Shown here one piece after another: positions 32,365-44,947 of a DNA stretch of 64,000 nt. The stretch spans positions 62,001 through 126,000 of the forward strand of contig WFMF01000319.1 of the NCBI GenBank assembly GCA_011033025.1, in the 5' to 3' direction. The first letter of the stretch is position 1, and each line of letters starts with the position of its first letter. A program made the position numbers and the translations under genes. The notes beneath the pieces are model-generated. The model worked only from the letters and a program-made list of their open reading frames with translations, made no database searches and was not told the origin of the DNA. This DNA is from Beroe forskalii (lineage: Eukaryota; Ctenophora; Nuda; Beroida; Beroidae).

Positions 32365-33510
32365 GTCTATGTTCCTACATCTTCAAAACAGTCATAGGTT
32401 ATTGTCTCGGCCATTGAGGTATACAGCAGAGTAACCTCTATTGAAAGAAATGACCCTAAATTTAATCTCTAATAATCTCTAATGACTGGGCATTGACCAT
32501 CAAAGTTCAGATTTTAACTTTGCAATCTTAATAATTTTATTTTCTCATATGTCACAATAATTCAGTCTGTATGGAATCCCTGTTTCAATCCATTGTAAAA
32601 ATGCAGTACAGCAAGGCCATCCACTGAGTTTGCTGGCTAGGCACATAGCCAAGTACTAACTATGGCTATATTTATAGGTTCAGAATCTTAGAGACATTTG
32701 GACAATTGATGTCAATGCAATACAAATTATCTTTGATATTTTATTCTTTTTTTATTTTTTTCAAAAATCTCTGAAGAGAGTCAAATATTATAAAAATTTA
32801 TAGACCAAGAAAGCACCAAACATTCATAATGGATGTTTTTGGGTGCAATATCCAACAGACCACCACATACCCTTCCAGGGATGGATGGCAACTCTCAATT
32901 GCAGAGAGTTCTACTGGGACCCACCTGGTTGCACTACTAGGCTTGCTAGCAACCTCTTACCTGGTACCAGGTGGTGATACTCTAGGAGTAACAATTGGTC
33001 ATGGGCACCCCTCCGAAGATTGATTACCTTGATCCCTATGGTAAGAAGGAGGAAAAGAAGACTCTCTAACCTTGTGATCTGTGAACATGCCACTGGTTGA
33101 GTTTGTGCAACAGTCTAGTACATAATGAGAGGATGAAGTTTGGACTTATGATGGTCATTTACTTGTATTAGTATCTATGATATGGTACTAACATACTTAT
33201 AAGCTTAGTTTGTATGTAGTTAGATGCTCAGGTTTGTTGGGGAAGTGACATAATTAGCTGTTATCAGAGGGGTAAGTCATAGTAATCAAGGTGAAAGAAA
33301 TGCGTTATGGCAGTTAAAAAGTAAACACAGTCGACTTGATCTTTTGATCTTGACTGGACCTGATGGAACTTTATCTTCCCTACACTGAATTAAGACATTG
33401 ATGAACATAATTTCCTTGATGAACTTGGAGCTTTTGAAACTAACACACTACATCTTGTGGCTGGGGGAGCGTTGGGTGCCTGTCAAATGCATTCAACGGT
33501 CAACCCCACA
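32365..33510. other. Stretch with no recognised gene
   Basis: May hold 5' exons or the promoter of the coiled-coil gene; none could be identified. Open frames near 32829-33093 have no recognisable product. Confidence 0.4.
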
Positions 33511-33517
33511 ACGGGGG

Positions 33518-34257
33518 GAGTTTCAGTGTCCCAATTGTCCCAATTGTCCCTGTCCCAATTTACTTTTTTGAGTTTGGGACTGGTTTTTGGGACAATTGGG
33601 ACATTTGGGACAATTGGGACAAACCAAAAGTTGAAAAAATCAGTCATTTATCTTTTTTTTATTGATTCAAGATTTTCTTTCATTGAAATGAATGTTATAT
33701 TCATACTAGTATACTAAGTACATATTTTGGTTGTGTTTGTTTGCAGTGGTTAAGTGTTCCCACTTCCCTTTCCAAAACCTATGATTGGAAAAAGACAGTG
33801 GCAGTTGCAATGCAGCAAGTGCTGCTACTGTATGTAACAGGCTGTGAGACAAAAAACACTAAACTGCCAACTCAAAAACACAATCATTTGATTCCCAGTT
33901 GTCTCTGTCATTTTTGTCCCAAATGTCCCATTTGTCCCAAATGTCCCATCTTCCCAGTCCGCATTCACTTTTTTGAGTCCCATTTTTTTTCCATTTTCTC
34001 TGTCCCATTTTTCCCAATTGTCCCATTTGTCCCAATTGTCCCATTTGTCCCAAATGTCCCAAATGTCCCAATTGTCCCAGTCCACATTCACTTTTTTGAG
34101 TCCCATTTGTTCCATTTTCTTTGTCCCATTTGTCCCAAATTTCCCAATTGTCCCAGTCCGCATTCACTTTAGTGAGTCCAATTTTTTCTATTTTCTCTGA
34201 CCCATTTGTCCCTGTCCCAATCCACTTTTTCTTGAGTTTGGGACAATTGGGACAGTG
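33518..34257. repeat. Minisatellite, TTGTCCCAA family with inverted ends
   Basis: Rich in TTTGTCCCAAATGTCCC and its inverse TTGGGACAATTGGGACA. Repeated CATTCACTTTTTTGAGTCCC blocks at ~33963, 34086 and 34160. The left end (CCTGTCCCAATTTACTTTTT) and right end (CCTGTCCCAATCCACTTTTT) are alike, and both are followed by TTGAGTTTGGGAC. The long Trp/Asp-rich and Ser/Leu-rich open frames are repeat artefacts. Confidence 0.85.
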
Positions 34258-34839
34258 AATCCCCCCCCCACAACACAGTCGCAAGTCCATGTGCCAGAGT
34301 GTTAGCTTTCATTACACTGTATCATTTTTGGTGTCTCATGCTTTATTTGGATCTGCCTAGCTCTCTGATGAAGGCATTTCCTTCATGGATCCCGTCAAAG
34401 ACTATGGTTGGAGTTGTTGGAGGGTTCTGTGGCTTGACTACAAAGATGAGATGGTCAATTATCAAAGTTGAGTCGGTGAAAACAGTAGTAACTGCAGTTG
34501 TGAAATTAACCGTTAATGTTACAAGGTGTGCAGATTTTGAAGACATGAGTTCCTAGCCAGTGAACAAAACAAAATTATCCAATGTCAGTGTCAGTATGAG
34601 AATCAGTTGTCAGATATAACATCATCTTGCAATCAAAACAGAATGCTGTAACTAAACTCAGATGGATTAGCATGTCTAAGACTAACCAACGAATTCAATC
34701 TATTTTCCACTCTGCTCCTTCATATTTCATATGAATATTTGATTTTTGCACATAACTTTTGACTCTTGATCTAATGGGGGTGGCAAGTTATGGGAGCCCC
34801 TGTATCCGTTTTGGATACACGGACTTCTCCTAAACCTGG

Positions 34840-35866
34840 TATACATCATAACAGAGTTAACCATACCCAGGCTCGCCCTACACTTGGGCTAACCTCTAAT
34901 CACGGGCTCCCCTATACACCGCTCCCCTTAATCTTGGGCTTACCCACTTCCCTTGGTCTCACCCCTAAACAAGGGATCGCCCATATCAGACTCGCCCTTA
35001 TCCTGGGCTATACCGCATATGGCTCCCCCCTACCTTGGGCTTCTGGAATGCCTTGGGCTAACCCCCAAACACGGGATCAACCATACCAGACCAACCCTTA
35101 TCCAGGGCTATACTGCATATGGCTCCACCCTACCTTGGGCTTCTGCAATGCCTTGGGCTAACCCCCAAACACGGGATGCACCATACCAGACCAACTCTTA
35201 TCCTGGGCTATACCGCATATGGCTCCACCCTACCTTGGGCTCCCCCTCGCTTTAAATATGGGCTCCCCTCCGTTATATTGGGCCAGCCCATTCACTCACC
35301 CCATGCCCTCTCCCCCTAGTTTGGGCTCCCCCATGATCAAAACCCGGACTACCCCCGTATCAAATCGGCTCCCTCATGATAACTCGGGCTCCTTCCAGTA
35401 TTAACTCGGGCTCCCTCCAGTATTAACTCCGGCTCCCCCAATATTAACTTGGGCTCCCCTTGATAACTCGGGCTCCCCCCCCCCATTATAACTCGGCCTC
35501 TCCCCCATGTTATCTCGGGCTCCCCCCGTATTAACTTTGGCTCCCCCCACTATTTGGCTCCCCCATACCAACTTTGGCTCCCCCGTACCAACTTGGGCTC
35601 CCCCGTACTAACTTGGGCTCCCCCGTACTAACTTGGGCTCCCCCGTACTATCTGGGCTCCCCCGTACTAACTTGGGCTCCCCCGTGCTATCAGGGCTCCC
35701 CCGTACTATCTGGGCTCCCCCGTACTAACTTGGGCTCCCCCATACTATCTGGGCTCCCCCGTACTAACTTGGGCTCCCCTGCACTATCTGGGCTCCCCCG
35801 CACTATCTGGGCTCCCCCGCACTATGTGGGCTCCCCCATACCAACTTGGGCTCCCCCGTACTAATA
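34840..35866 (+). repeat. Outer left arm: GGGCTCCCCC minisatellite
   Basis: Two parts. 34840-35330 holds three ~113-bp units with CTTGGGCTAACCCCCAAACA and CATATGGCTCCACCCTACC. 35330-35866 holds ~28 copies of an 18-20-bp unit GGGCTCCCCCGTACTAACTT. Open frames (Pro/Leu/Gly-rich) are artefacts of the repeat. Confidence 0.92.
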
Positions 35867-36030
35867 GCTTAATAGGGAAACGTTCAGAAATAACTGCTGT
35901 GAAATTCCAGAAATGATTTTCCAATAATGGCAAATTTAACGAAAATGGCTGCCAATCGTAAAACCTTCACTGTAGGGATATGAAAATCTGATATATATGG
36001 TCAAGGATGATCTATTTATCTCCATCTTAA

Positions 36031-39000
36031 TCAACCCCGATGCGCGAGGTTGCGCTACATGCTAGTACCTTGTGCGCAGTTTTGGGAATCGCACCAATTT
36101 CGCGACAACATCGCACGATTTGAGGGTCTAAACTTAAGAAAAATGAATTTTGAAGGTGACCATTCAATAGAGCTCAGCTGTACGAGTTTATAGGTGAAAA
36201 GATCATTAAGATACGCTATTCCTGCCAGGAGTTATGTTCAATAACAGTTCGCAACAGAAAACACGTTTTCTAATTGCGCCGTCTTCCATGGTTCATTGTG
36301 GAGCTCAGGAGCATGATATCCAAAATCTAAGATCAACTTGAAGTACAAAATTTTATCCTCTAGCGATTCCCGAAGGTTTCAAGTCTCTATCTTCAAAAAT
36401 GTGGATTTCTATAGAACGACACCACGAGTCGATGTAAAATTGGTGTAAATTTATCCCGAATGAGGTTGCGCTACAAAATTGTAGATGAATTTTGCCGAGC
36501 CGCGCTGTAGCGCAACCTCACTCATTTCGATTGATAAATCAACGTCTTGATCCGAGATCGTATCGACAAAAAATTTCGATTTTCCTTGTAAATTTGCATT
36601 AAACAAGACGACAGCAGCATCTTCACAAATCTGCTAATTATTGATTAACTAATTATTTGTCATTTCAGGCGACTCACATAAGCCTAAGGTGAATTAACAG
36701 AATCTGAAATGCTGGGGTACAAGAACCGGAGGAAAATTCTCAACATTTCTACCAACAGATGAGATTAAGAGGTAATTTCAGATGGCACAGATTTTCGTGA
36801 TTAATATTCCATTACAAAATATTTCCTTGTATTTCATTGAGACAACGAAGTACTGAAAATCGATCACATAATCACGGTTTTGGTCGCTAAAACAGTGTAG
36901 CATTTTGGCCTGTAAACATCTGACAAGCAATACCCTATATCTTAAACTCACATGATTCTTTGAAAGTGTCCACCATAAGATTTTAAGCAGCAAAGTGGGG
37001 AACGGACATTTAACCTCGAAATTTTCTACCTACAACACTTTACTGCATGATTTTTCAACTATAGACTAAGATTAAGGTCTTGGTTAGGTTTGTGGTTAGG
37101 GTATGGAATAGGGTCAAGGGTTTGGGAGTTGGGATGGTTGGGGTCAGAGAAGAGAGATAAAGTGCTGTGAGGTAAAATTTCTGAGGTTTCAGGTCGGTTT
37201 CCCAGCTAAGTCTCCATCATGAGGCAAAAACAAGCAAATGAAGGACTTTTGTCAGTTGATTATCAGCAAAACATTGTGGCAATGGGAAGTAGTCAAGCTC
37301 TCGCCTCACGAAATTAAATGCTAAAACTGTTATCCACAGTCCAGCAGCGAACAGAAATATTAAAGTATAAAAAGTACAGACTCTGAAAAAGAAAATATGT
37401 CAAATTTACATCACTTCTCGAATCATATAGCCGAGAGAACAGTGAACTGCAGTGAAAGCAGTGATAGCAGCAGGCCAAATTCTGTGAAAGCAATCATTTC
37501 GAGAGAAAGTTAGTTAAAATCATACACGCAAGAAGAAGTAAAAAAGATACAAAAAATCGAACACGAGAGAATTAAATACAAAATCATGAAATAAAGTTTG
37601 AAATTGCGTTGATCATTTGCATTGCCATGTTGTCATGGTAACACATTCTTCGGAAATAGCAAGCTAGAGTGAGAGCAATACGTCATTATCGTAGTAACAA
37701 TGGTGTATTACTTTTCTCACACACTGAAATGATGTCAAATAAATGCCGCCTAATTACCGCAACAGTCTGATACATTGCAACTGTCCCATGAGAAAAGTAA
37801 GATACTAGACACTTTTAAAGTCATTGACATACCATATTCAACCATAATTACGTCATTCTCATTTGCCTATTGTTGGAGTGCTGCAAAAACTGAGTTTCAC
37901 CAAAAATGTAAAATTTTCTCATTTTAACCGATTTCCTTTCATCGTTTTGTATCTCATTTCAATATGTTTTGTTGTAATTGATGCGTTTCAAAGTGACATG
38001 CTACCAACATTCGTTTGTTTCTATCAATCTGATTATTGTTTGTTTTCTAAGATTACTAGTGTTTTAAATTTCATTAAAAGCATCACACACATTTTTGACT
38101 CAAGCCTTCGATTTCAAAACTTTTGAGGTTTATTTAGCAATACATCCATGCTTTGAGTCCATGCTTTGATTCGTTGCCTTAACAAATTTTTCGCCTTCAA
38201 GCCCTCGGGCTCACAACTTCCACATAGGCTAAGCCAGGATCGTTCACATGTTACTTAATCACCTAAGGGGGTGGGGATTACGAATGACTACGTTACATGT
38301 TATTGTATAAACAAATGTAACTACTGTAAACTTGCTTAGGGAGGGGAAGGGGGGTTAAAAATTGGCCAAAAAATTGATTATAAAATATGCGAATCATCCC
38401 TAATACTCACCAAGCTCTTACCAATTCCAAAGAATATGTTGCCAAGGCAACATGGCAGAGATCAACGCAATTATGCAAATTCCAAACTTAATTTCGTGAT
38501 ATTGTATTCTATCTTTCGCATCTTTCGACTTTTATTTCATTCCTAATCCTATGTTTGTAATTTTTGTATGATTGCAACTTCTCGAAATGATTGCATTACA
38601 GAATTTGAGCTTCCGCTATTCACTCCACTTCACTGCTCTCTAGGCTATTTGATTCGAGGAAAATGTCCACTGCTGATGGAATTGCTGTTAATTTGATTCA
38701 AGTTTTTATTTCCAAAGTCTGTACTTTTATACTCTTATACTTCTGTTAAGCTGCTGAACTATCTAGATATCAGTTTTAACATTTAATTGCTTGAGGCCGA
38801 CTACTTCGCATTGCCACGATGTTTGCTGACAATCAACTTACAAGATTACTTTATTTTGCGTTTGTTTTGCCTCATTATAGAGACTTTGCTGTTTTATTAA
38901 AATCTTATGGTGGACACTTTCAAAGCATCATGTGTGTTTAAAAATAGAGGTATTGCTTGTCGGGTGTTAACAGGCCAAAATGCTACACTGTTTACTTGAC

Positions 39001-39860
39001 CAAACCGTGATTATGTGATCGATTTTCAGTACTTCTGTCTCAATGAAATACAAAGGAAATATTTTGTAATGGAATATTAATCACGAAAATCTGTGCCATC
39101 TGAAATTACCTCTAATCTCATCTGTTGGTAGAAAATGTTGAGAATTTTCCTCCGGTTCTTGTACCTTAGCATCTCAGATTCTGTTAATTCACCTTAGGCT
39201 TATGTGAGTCGCCTGAAATGACAAATAATTGAATTAATCAATAATTAATTTGAAGATGCTGCTGTCGTCTTGTTTGATGCAAATTTACAAGGAAAATCGA
39301 AATTTCTTGTCGATACGATCTCGGATCAAAGGCGTTGATTTATCAATCGAAAATGGCCGGAGTTGCGCTACAGCTGGCTTGCTCGGCAAAATTCATCTAC
39401 AATTTTGTGCGCAACCTCATTCGGGGATAAATTTACACCAATTTTACATCGACTCGTGGTGTCGTTCTATAGAAATCCACATTTTTGAAGATAGAGACTT
39501 GAAACCTTCAAAGGAATCGCTAGAGGATAAAATTTTGTACTTCAAGTTGATCTTAGATTTTTTGGATATCATGCTCCTGAGCTCCACAATGAACCATGGA
39601 AGGCAGCGCAATTAGAAAAAACGTGTTTTCTGTTGCGAACTGTTATTGAACATAACTCTGGCAGGAATAGCGATATCTTAATGATCTTTTTCACCTATAA
39701 ACTCGTACAGCTGGCTCTATTGAATGTGGTCACCTTCAAAAATTCATTTTCTTAAGTTTAGACCCTCAAATTGTGCGATGTTGTCGCGAAATTGGTGCGA
39801 TTCCCAAAACTGCGCACAGGGTACTAGCATGTAGCGCAACCTCGCGCATCGGGGTTGTTA
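36031..39860. mobile_element. Inner 3.8-kb palindrome (long inverted repeat element)
   Basis: Left end TCAACCCCGATGCGCGAGG and right end CCTCGCGCATCGGGGTTG are inverted copies. The arms extend ~1.6 kb each (to about 37700 and from about 38370) with inner landmarks GGCGACTCACATAAGCC at 36669 and its inverse at ~39196, and CATGTTGTCATGGTAACA at ~37626 and its partner near 38446. The central spacer is ~0.7 kb and mostly unique. The motif GAGGTTGCGCTACA occurs several times in each arm. The open frame 39250-39615 lies inside an arm and is not supported as a gene. Confidence 0.85.
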
Positions 39861-40069
39861 ATGTGATAACATGAATTCGACCTATTGTACACATGTACCT
39901 AGGTACACAGTACATTATAATATCTCACTTTACATTTTCATTGTCAGGGCGGTAATTCGCATTTACGAGTTTGGGGAGGGGCTGGGAAAGCGAAGCAAGC
40001 CCAATAATTTGAGGTCCAGGGGTGAAACCCCTGGCAGGCGTGGGGGAGGCCTGCAAATTTTTTAGTATG

Positions 40070-41430
40070 TGTGGGGGAGCCCAAGTTGGTATGGGGGGCC
40101 CAAGTTATCATGAGGGGAGCCCAAGTTGGTATGGGGGAGCCCCTGATAGTACCGGGGAGCCCAAGTTGGTATGGGGGGGCTCAGATGTGGTGGAGCCCAA
40201 GTTGGTATGGGGGAGCCCAAGTTGGTATGGGGGGCCCAGTTAGTGCGGGGGAGCCCAGATAGTGCGTTGGAGCCCAAGTTAGTATGGGGGCCCAGGTTTG
40301 GCCATGGGGCCGGGTTGAGTGAGGGGGGCCCAGATAATGCGAGGGCCCCAAAGTTGTGCAGGGCCCAAGTTGCTGAGGGAGCCCGGTTTGGTGCGGGGGC
40401 CCAGATGAATGGGGGCCCAAGTTGGTGCAGGGGGCCCAAAGTTGGTACGAGGGCCCAAAGTTGATGGGGGCCCAGATAGGGCGGGAAGCCCAAGTTAGTG
40501 CGGGGCCCCAGGAGTGGGGGCCCAGGGTTGAATGGGGCCCAAGTTGGTATGGGGGAGCCCTGATGATGCAGGGGGCCAGTTGGTTTGGGGGCCCCAGATA
40601 GTGAGGGAGACCAGGATTTATGGGGGGGCCCAAGTTGGTGCGGGGGCCCAAGTTGGTATGGGGGAGCCAAATGGTGTGGGGGGCCAAAGTTAATGCGGGG
40701 GGGCCCAAATAACATGGGGGGTAATGGGGGGGCCGGGTTAGTATAGGGGTGGCCCGAGTTAGTATTGGGGTAGCCCGAGTTATCATGAGGAGCCCGAGAT
40801 AATGGGGGGTAGTCCGGGTTTTGATCATGGGGGAGCCCAAACTAGGGGGGGAGAGGGCATGGGGTGAGTGAATGGGCTGGCCCAATATAACGGAGGGAGC
40901 CCATATTTAAAAGCGAGGGAGGCCCAAGGTAGGGTGGGCCATGCCATACGGTATAGCCCAGGATAGGGAGTTGGTCTGGTATGGTGGATCCCGTGTTTGG
41001 GGGTTGTAAAGGCATTCAAGCCCAAGGTAGAGGGTGGAGCCATATGCGGTATAGCCCAGGATAAAGGATTTGGTCTGGTATGGGTGGATCCCGTGTTTGG
41101 GGGTTGGCCCAAGGCATTCCAGAAGCCCAAGGTAGGTGGAGCCATATGCGGTATAGCCCAGGATAAGGGTTTTGGTCTGGTATGGTTGATCCCGTGTTTG
41201 AAATTTAGCCCAAGGCATTGCAGAAGCCCAAGGTGGGGTGGAGCCATATAAACCCAGGATAAGGGCAGAGTCTGGTATGGGCGATCCCTTGTTTAGGGGG
41301 TGAGACCAGGAAGTGGATAAGCCCAAGATTAGTGGTGTATAGGGGGAGCCCGTGTTTAGAGGTTAGCCCAAGTGTAGGGCGAGCCTGGGTATGGTTCTCT
41401 GTTATGATGTATACCAAGATTAAGGGGAGG
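40070..41430 (-). repeat. Outer right arm: inverted GGGCTCCCCC minisatellite
   Basis: Reverse complement of the left outer arm: AAGTTGGTATGGGGGAGCCC units at 40070-40830, then the ~113-bp units with TGGTATGGTTGATCCCGTG to 41300. It is ~330 bp longer than the left arm, mainly in the short-unit part. The 217- and 234-codon minus-strand open frames are repeat artefacts. Confidence 0.92.
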
Positions 41431-41565
41431 CATTTGGCTCCCCCCATTGTCCAAGTATACCAAACTTTGGAATTTTTGATGCAGAAAAAAGTATCCAATC
41501 AATTCGAATGGCAGTGTTTAAATTGTCGTACGATGTATGACCCGCTGACGCCAGCCGGGCCGCGA

Positions 41566-41590
41566 TGAGAATCAGCGGCGCTGATTCTCG
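41566..41590. repeat. Perfect short palindrome
   Basis: GAGAATCAGC-GGC-GCTGATTCTC, a 10-bp stem with a GGC centre in a GC-rich stretch (41540-42110). Function unknown. Confidence 0.85.
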
Positions 41591-42133
41591 AGAGGGTCTG
41601 TCAACGTCAGACAACACTTATACGCCTAGCCTGTTATCGTCGCACGGCGCGTACTTGCCCTAACCAGGGCCCTGGTTACGCGCACGGAGTGCGCGGCGCG
41701 GCAAGCGCTAAACCACCCTGGTTAGGGGAAGGCGCGTACACACACCTATGCAGCCACTTCCCTATTCCCTAAGGAAGCGCGCCGTGCAACGCGAGCTGCG
41801 AACAGGTATATAGTATGAAGTATAGGATTATACCCTCCGCCGCGCGCCATTTTTTCCGAGTGTTGCACTGTTGCGCGCGATAGGAATGAGTGAAATCTAT
41901 CTACGAACTTGTAGGATTTTACCCTACCCTCCACCGCGCACACTTTTTTCCTAGTATGTAACACGACCCTCCAAACTTCCGAGTGTTGCGCGCTAGGGAT
42001 GGGAGAAATCCATCAATCTACGAACAGGTTGCTTTAACCAAAGCCCGGCCCTGTCCCTCTTTACGCGCGCGCCGTCGCGTCGTTTCTGCACTTCGTTCGG
42101 CCGTGCGAAACACGCAAACATCTGGTCATGAGG

Positions 42134-42513
42134 TGAACGCGTATTTTCTTTGTATTTTTGTAAAATACGCTTATTTTGTAAAATTGTTTAAAATACGCAT
42201 ATTTTGTGAAATACGCGTATTTTGTGAAATACGCGTATTTTGTGAAATACGCGTATTTTGTGAAATACGCGTATTTTGTGAAATACGCGTATTTTTGTGA
42301 AATTATACGCGTATTTCACAAAATACGCGTATTTTGTGAAATACGCGTATTTTGTAAAATGCGCGTATTTTGAAATACACGTATTTTGTGAAGTACTTGT
42401 ATTTTGAAATACGCGTAAATTGTGAAATATGCGTATTTTTTAAAATACGCGTATTTTACAAAATATATTTTGTAAAATACTATACGCGTATTTTGTAAAA
42501 TATGCGTATTTTT
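42134..42513. repeat. Palindromic minisatellite, AAATACGCGTATTTTGTG unit
   Basis: About 18 copies of an 18-bp unit whose core AAATACGCGTATTT is its own reverse complement. Orientation of the linker flips near 42303 (TTTCACAAAATACGCG), so the array is also a large inverted repeat. The open frames on both strands (EIRVF-type and TRILQN-type repeats) are artefacts. Confidence 0.95.
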
Positions 42514-44075
42514 CTTCAGCCAGATGTACACTGCAGAAGCTGGCAAACTTGACTATCGATGATCATACAGATACGATAAGATCCTTTGCCCTATATGCTA
42601 GACAGCTATGACGCATACTTCACAGATAGCTTTTTGTCAGCATCAGCGGGTCTGGTATCAACTGTTATTTATCAGTGATACCAAACCCGGTCTACATCGC
42701 GTCTGGACATGGCATGCAATGAATTTTAGACATATTATGGACAGACGTGAACTAGACTCTGAGTCAGTTGCGTGTGTAAATAAAACTTAAATGTGATCAG
42801 AAGAAGAAATACATTGAATAAACTGTTATGTTCAAATTGTACAAATATGATCAAAATTATTACATTTGCAATGTATAAATATAAACTGTCCCCAATTTTC
42901 GTAATTTCTTCCAAATTGCTTCAGCGTGAACACTTGAACAGAATGAAAGGACACAAGGAAAATTAAGTCAGTCACCAGCTCAATTTCAAGACATTTTTGG
43001 ATAATCGCGAATGGGAAGTTTTGTTAAATTTAACATATTAATTCCAACCTACGTTAATTATTAACAGGTATGCCAGAGTAATACAACACAACATTAAGGA
43101 ACATATACTTTGAAGATTGGTGTAGCGGAAGAACGTCCACTGACTGTTCACGACCTTCTAGGCGCGAAAATATTTTAAAAAGACGTACTGAAAAATGAAA
43201 AGGCAGATAGTCGGCCAATAAGCATCAGTAATTGTATGAGTCAAGTGGCAGATATCACAAAAAGGAGACTGGAAAGACCCAAAAAATAAAATGGATTCGT
43301 GATACCAGAGATTCTAAAATTTCCACTTGTGCACCGTTTGCTCGTTACCAGTTTAACAATCATGTACTGGGCGTGTGGAAATTTAAGAATTATTCTCATT
43401 TCTCGTAACATATGTGACAGCCGCCAGATACCAATCAAGAAAAATGACGGACGTGCTTCAAAACACGAGGCTGTATCATGAAAAACAGAATATCACCACA
43501 AAAACAACCCACCGTAACACATGGGGTGTATTGAAAACACACAGACAAACACACACAAACAACTCAATTACATACCAGCCACGTCAATCAGCACATGAAA
43601 TTCAAATATTGTCACATGATCAATTCATATCATCAATATATCGGCATTTTCAAGAGCAAAATAGAAAACCCTTAAATCAGTCAACTACCCTTTAAATCGT
43701 GAAAATATCATTTAAATTATAGCCAGCAAGAAATAAATAAACCATTAAACTCTTTATTTGTACAGAAAAACAGTACCACTTTATTCAATAGAATGATTAT
43801 TGCACATAATAGGACTTTTATTTATAAAAACTCGTAGCTTTACATTTTACGTCAGTTTTTCAAATTAAGAAAAACAAATCTGCAATTTTGAAGTCCTCTG
43901 CATAGCAGCTGCTACTGCTTCTCCCATGGATGCGCCGAACATTGCGCAGTGTACACGTGCAGTGTGCATACATGCAGTGCACAAGCAGTAGCATGCACCT
44001 CTCATTTGACGCTCCTATAAAATATAAAAGAACTTCTTATGATTATTATGGGATGTATTTCTACACTTTTAGAGT
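42514..44075. other. AT-rich stretch, no gene recognised
   Basis: No exon recognised. AATAAA-type signals on the minus strand (for example TTTATT at 43754) could end the gene at 44076. Open frames 43241-43695 have no recognisable product. Confidence 0.4.
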
Positions 44076-44947
44076 CTACACGGCCAGGGGTACTTCCGTT
44101 ATCCTCTGCACACCATTTCGTTGAGCGTGTCGTTCAGCGCCTTCTTCCTCACTGTGAGGCAGGGCCAGTTTCTGAAGGGACGATATACATTATTTATACA
44201 TTTATACTTTCTGGGGACCGGGAGATAAGAATATTTATAATATGTTTAGAGTGTGTACAAAACCTATAATCACAGTCAAAATGTAAGCCATCAGTAAAAA
44301 TCACGCCCGTAAAAGCCCTTCGAATATTCGAAAGGCCAGTCAAAAGTTAGACATTTCTTTCTGCAAGCCCTTTCGTATGCCCTTTATATCAACGAACCTT
44401 GGAACAGGCCTGCTGTGACTGATGAGCACACATACCAGAATGAATAACCATCAGTGAAAATCACTATCAGCTGGTTTGGAATTCTAAAAATCACCTCTTT
44501 AATTTCGTAGAGGTAGATTTTTCCGTACAGTCTCCGATAATGGAGCTCTTTGCCGTTGCAGACCACTGGATCCAGTTCAAAGCTGTCCGTGTGTTTGTCT
44601 GTAACGAAAAACTGGAACCTGAAAGGGCGGTATTTGTGTGTAATATGGAATACCCTAGGAACAAAGGGTGTACTGCTACAGGGGATGGAAGCAGGTGAAA
44701 TTTTTCTGTTCCCAATTGCGTTTTTGTTTACAAAGGCATTGAGAAAAGGTTAGCAGAGATCGTGTTTTGTGGGGGTTGTGTGTATACTACCTTTACGCGT
44801 ACTGTTAAATCTGAAATAGGTGGTGGTTTTTGGTCGTTGGTCGTCGTCGTCGTATGTCACATTTTCGATCAACTGCTCCTTTATAATATCACTCGCGTCA
44901 GAATAGCTTGGTGTAGTGGCATCCTTCGCATTATGGGTTGCAGCTAG
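44076..44947 (-). CDS. Three exons of unidentified protein, ending in stop
   Basis: Exons 44947-44791, 44598-44495, 44171-44076, 119 codons read in consistent phase with good borders: GTTAG acceptor, AAAG|GTAGTA, TTACAG, GAG|GTGATT, CTTCAG, and the stop TAG at 44078-44076. Residues include ENVTYDDDDQRPKTTTYF, HTDSFELDPVVCNGKEL, HYRRLYGKIYLYEIKE and a Glu/Arg-rich end EEEGAERHAQRNG. I recognise no domain. It lies just downstream of dynein exon g on the same strand and its phase (0) fits that exon, so it may be an unusual C-terminus of that gene, or the end of a separate gene. Confidence 0.4.

Larger units (their letters stand above)
34830..41430. mobile_element. 6.6-kb imperfect palindrome (giant inverted repeat)
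   Basis: GGTATACATCATAACAGAG at ~34841 is inverted at ~41395 (CTCTGTTATGATGTATACC). The match continues inward through AACAAGGGATCGCCCATA, AAACACGGGATCAACCATA and the GGGCTCCCCC minisatellite, is interrupted at 35870-36030 and 39860-40070, then resumes as an inner palindrome 36031-39860. Arms differ by many small indels and substitutions. No transposase or other gene recognised. It may be a large foldback element or one element inserted in another; an assembly hairpin is unlikely because the arms are too diverged. Confidence 0.8.

Noticed and set aside
33741-34290. 143-codon open frames on both strands, Trp/Asp- or Ser/Pro-rich
   Set aside because: Produced by the TTGTCCCAA repeat; long frames on both strands of one repeat are not evidence of genes.
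40062-40885. Overlapping 217- and 234-codon open frames, Pro/Leu/Gly-rich
   Set aside because: They lie in the GGGCTCCCCC minisatellite, read open in more than one frame, and have no start context, splice site or non-repeat content.
34830-41430. Palindrome as a simple hairpin-read assembly error
   Set aside because: Arms differ by many small changes and in length, which a folded read would not give; raw-read mapping is still needed.
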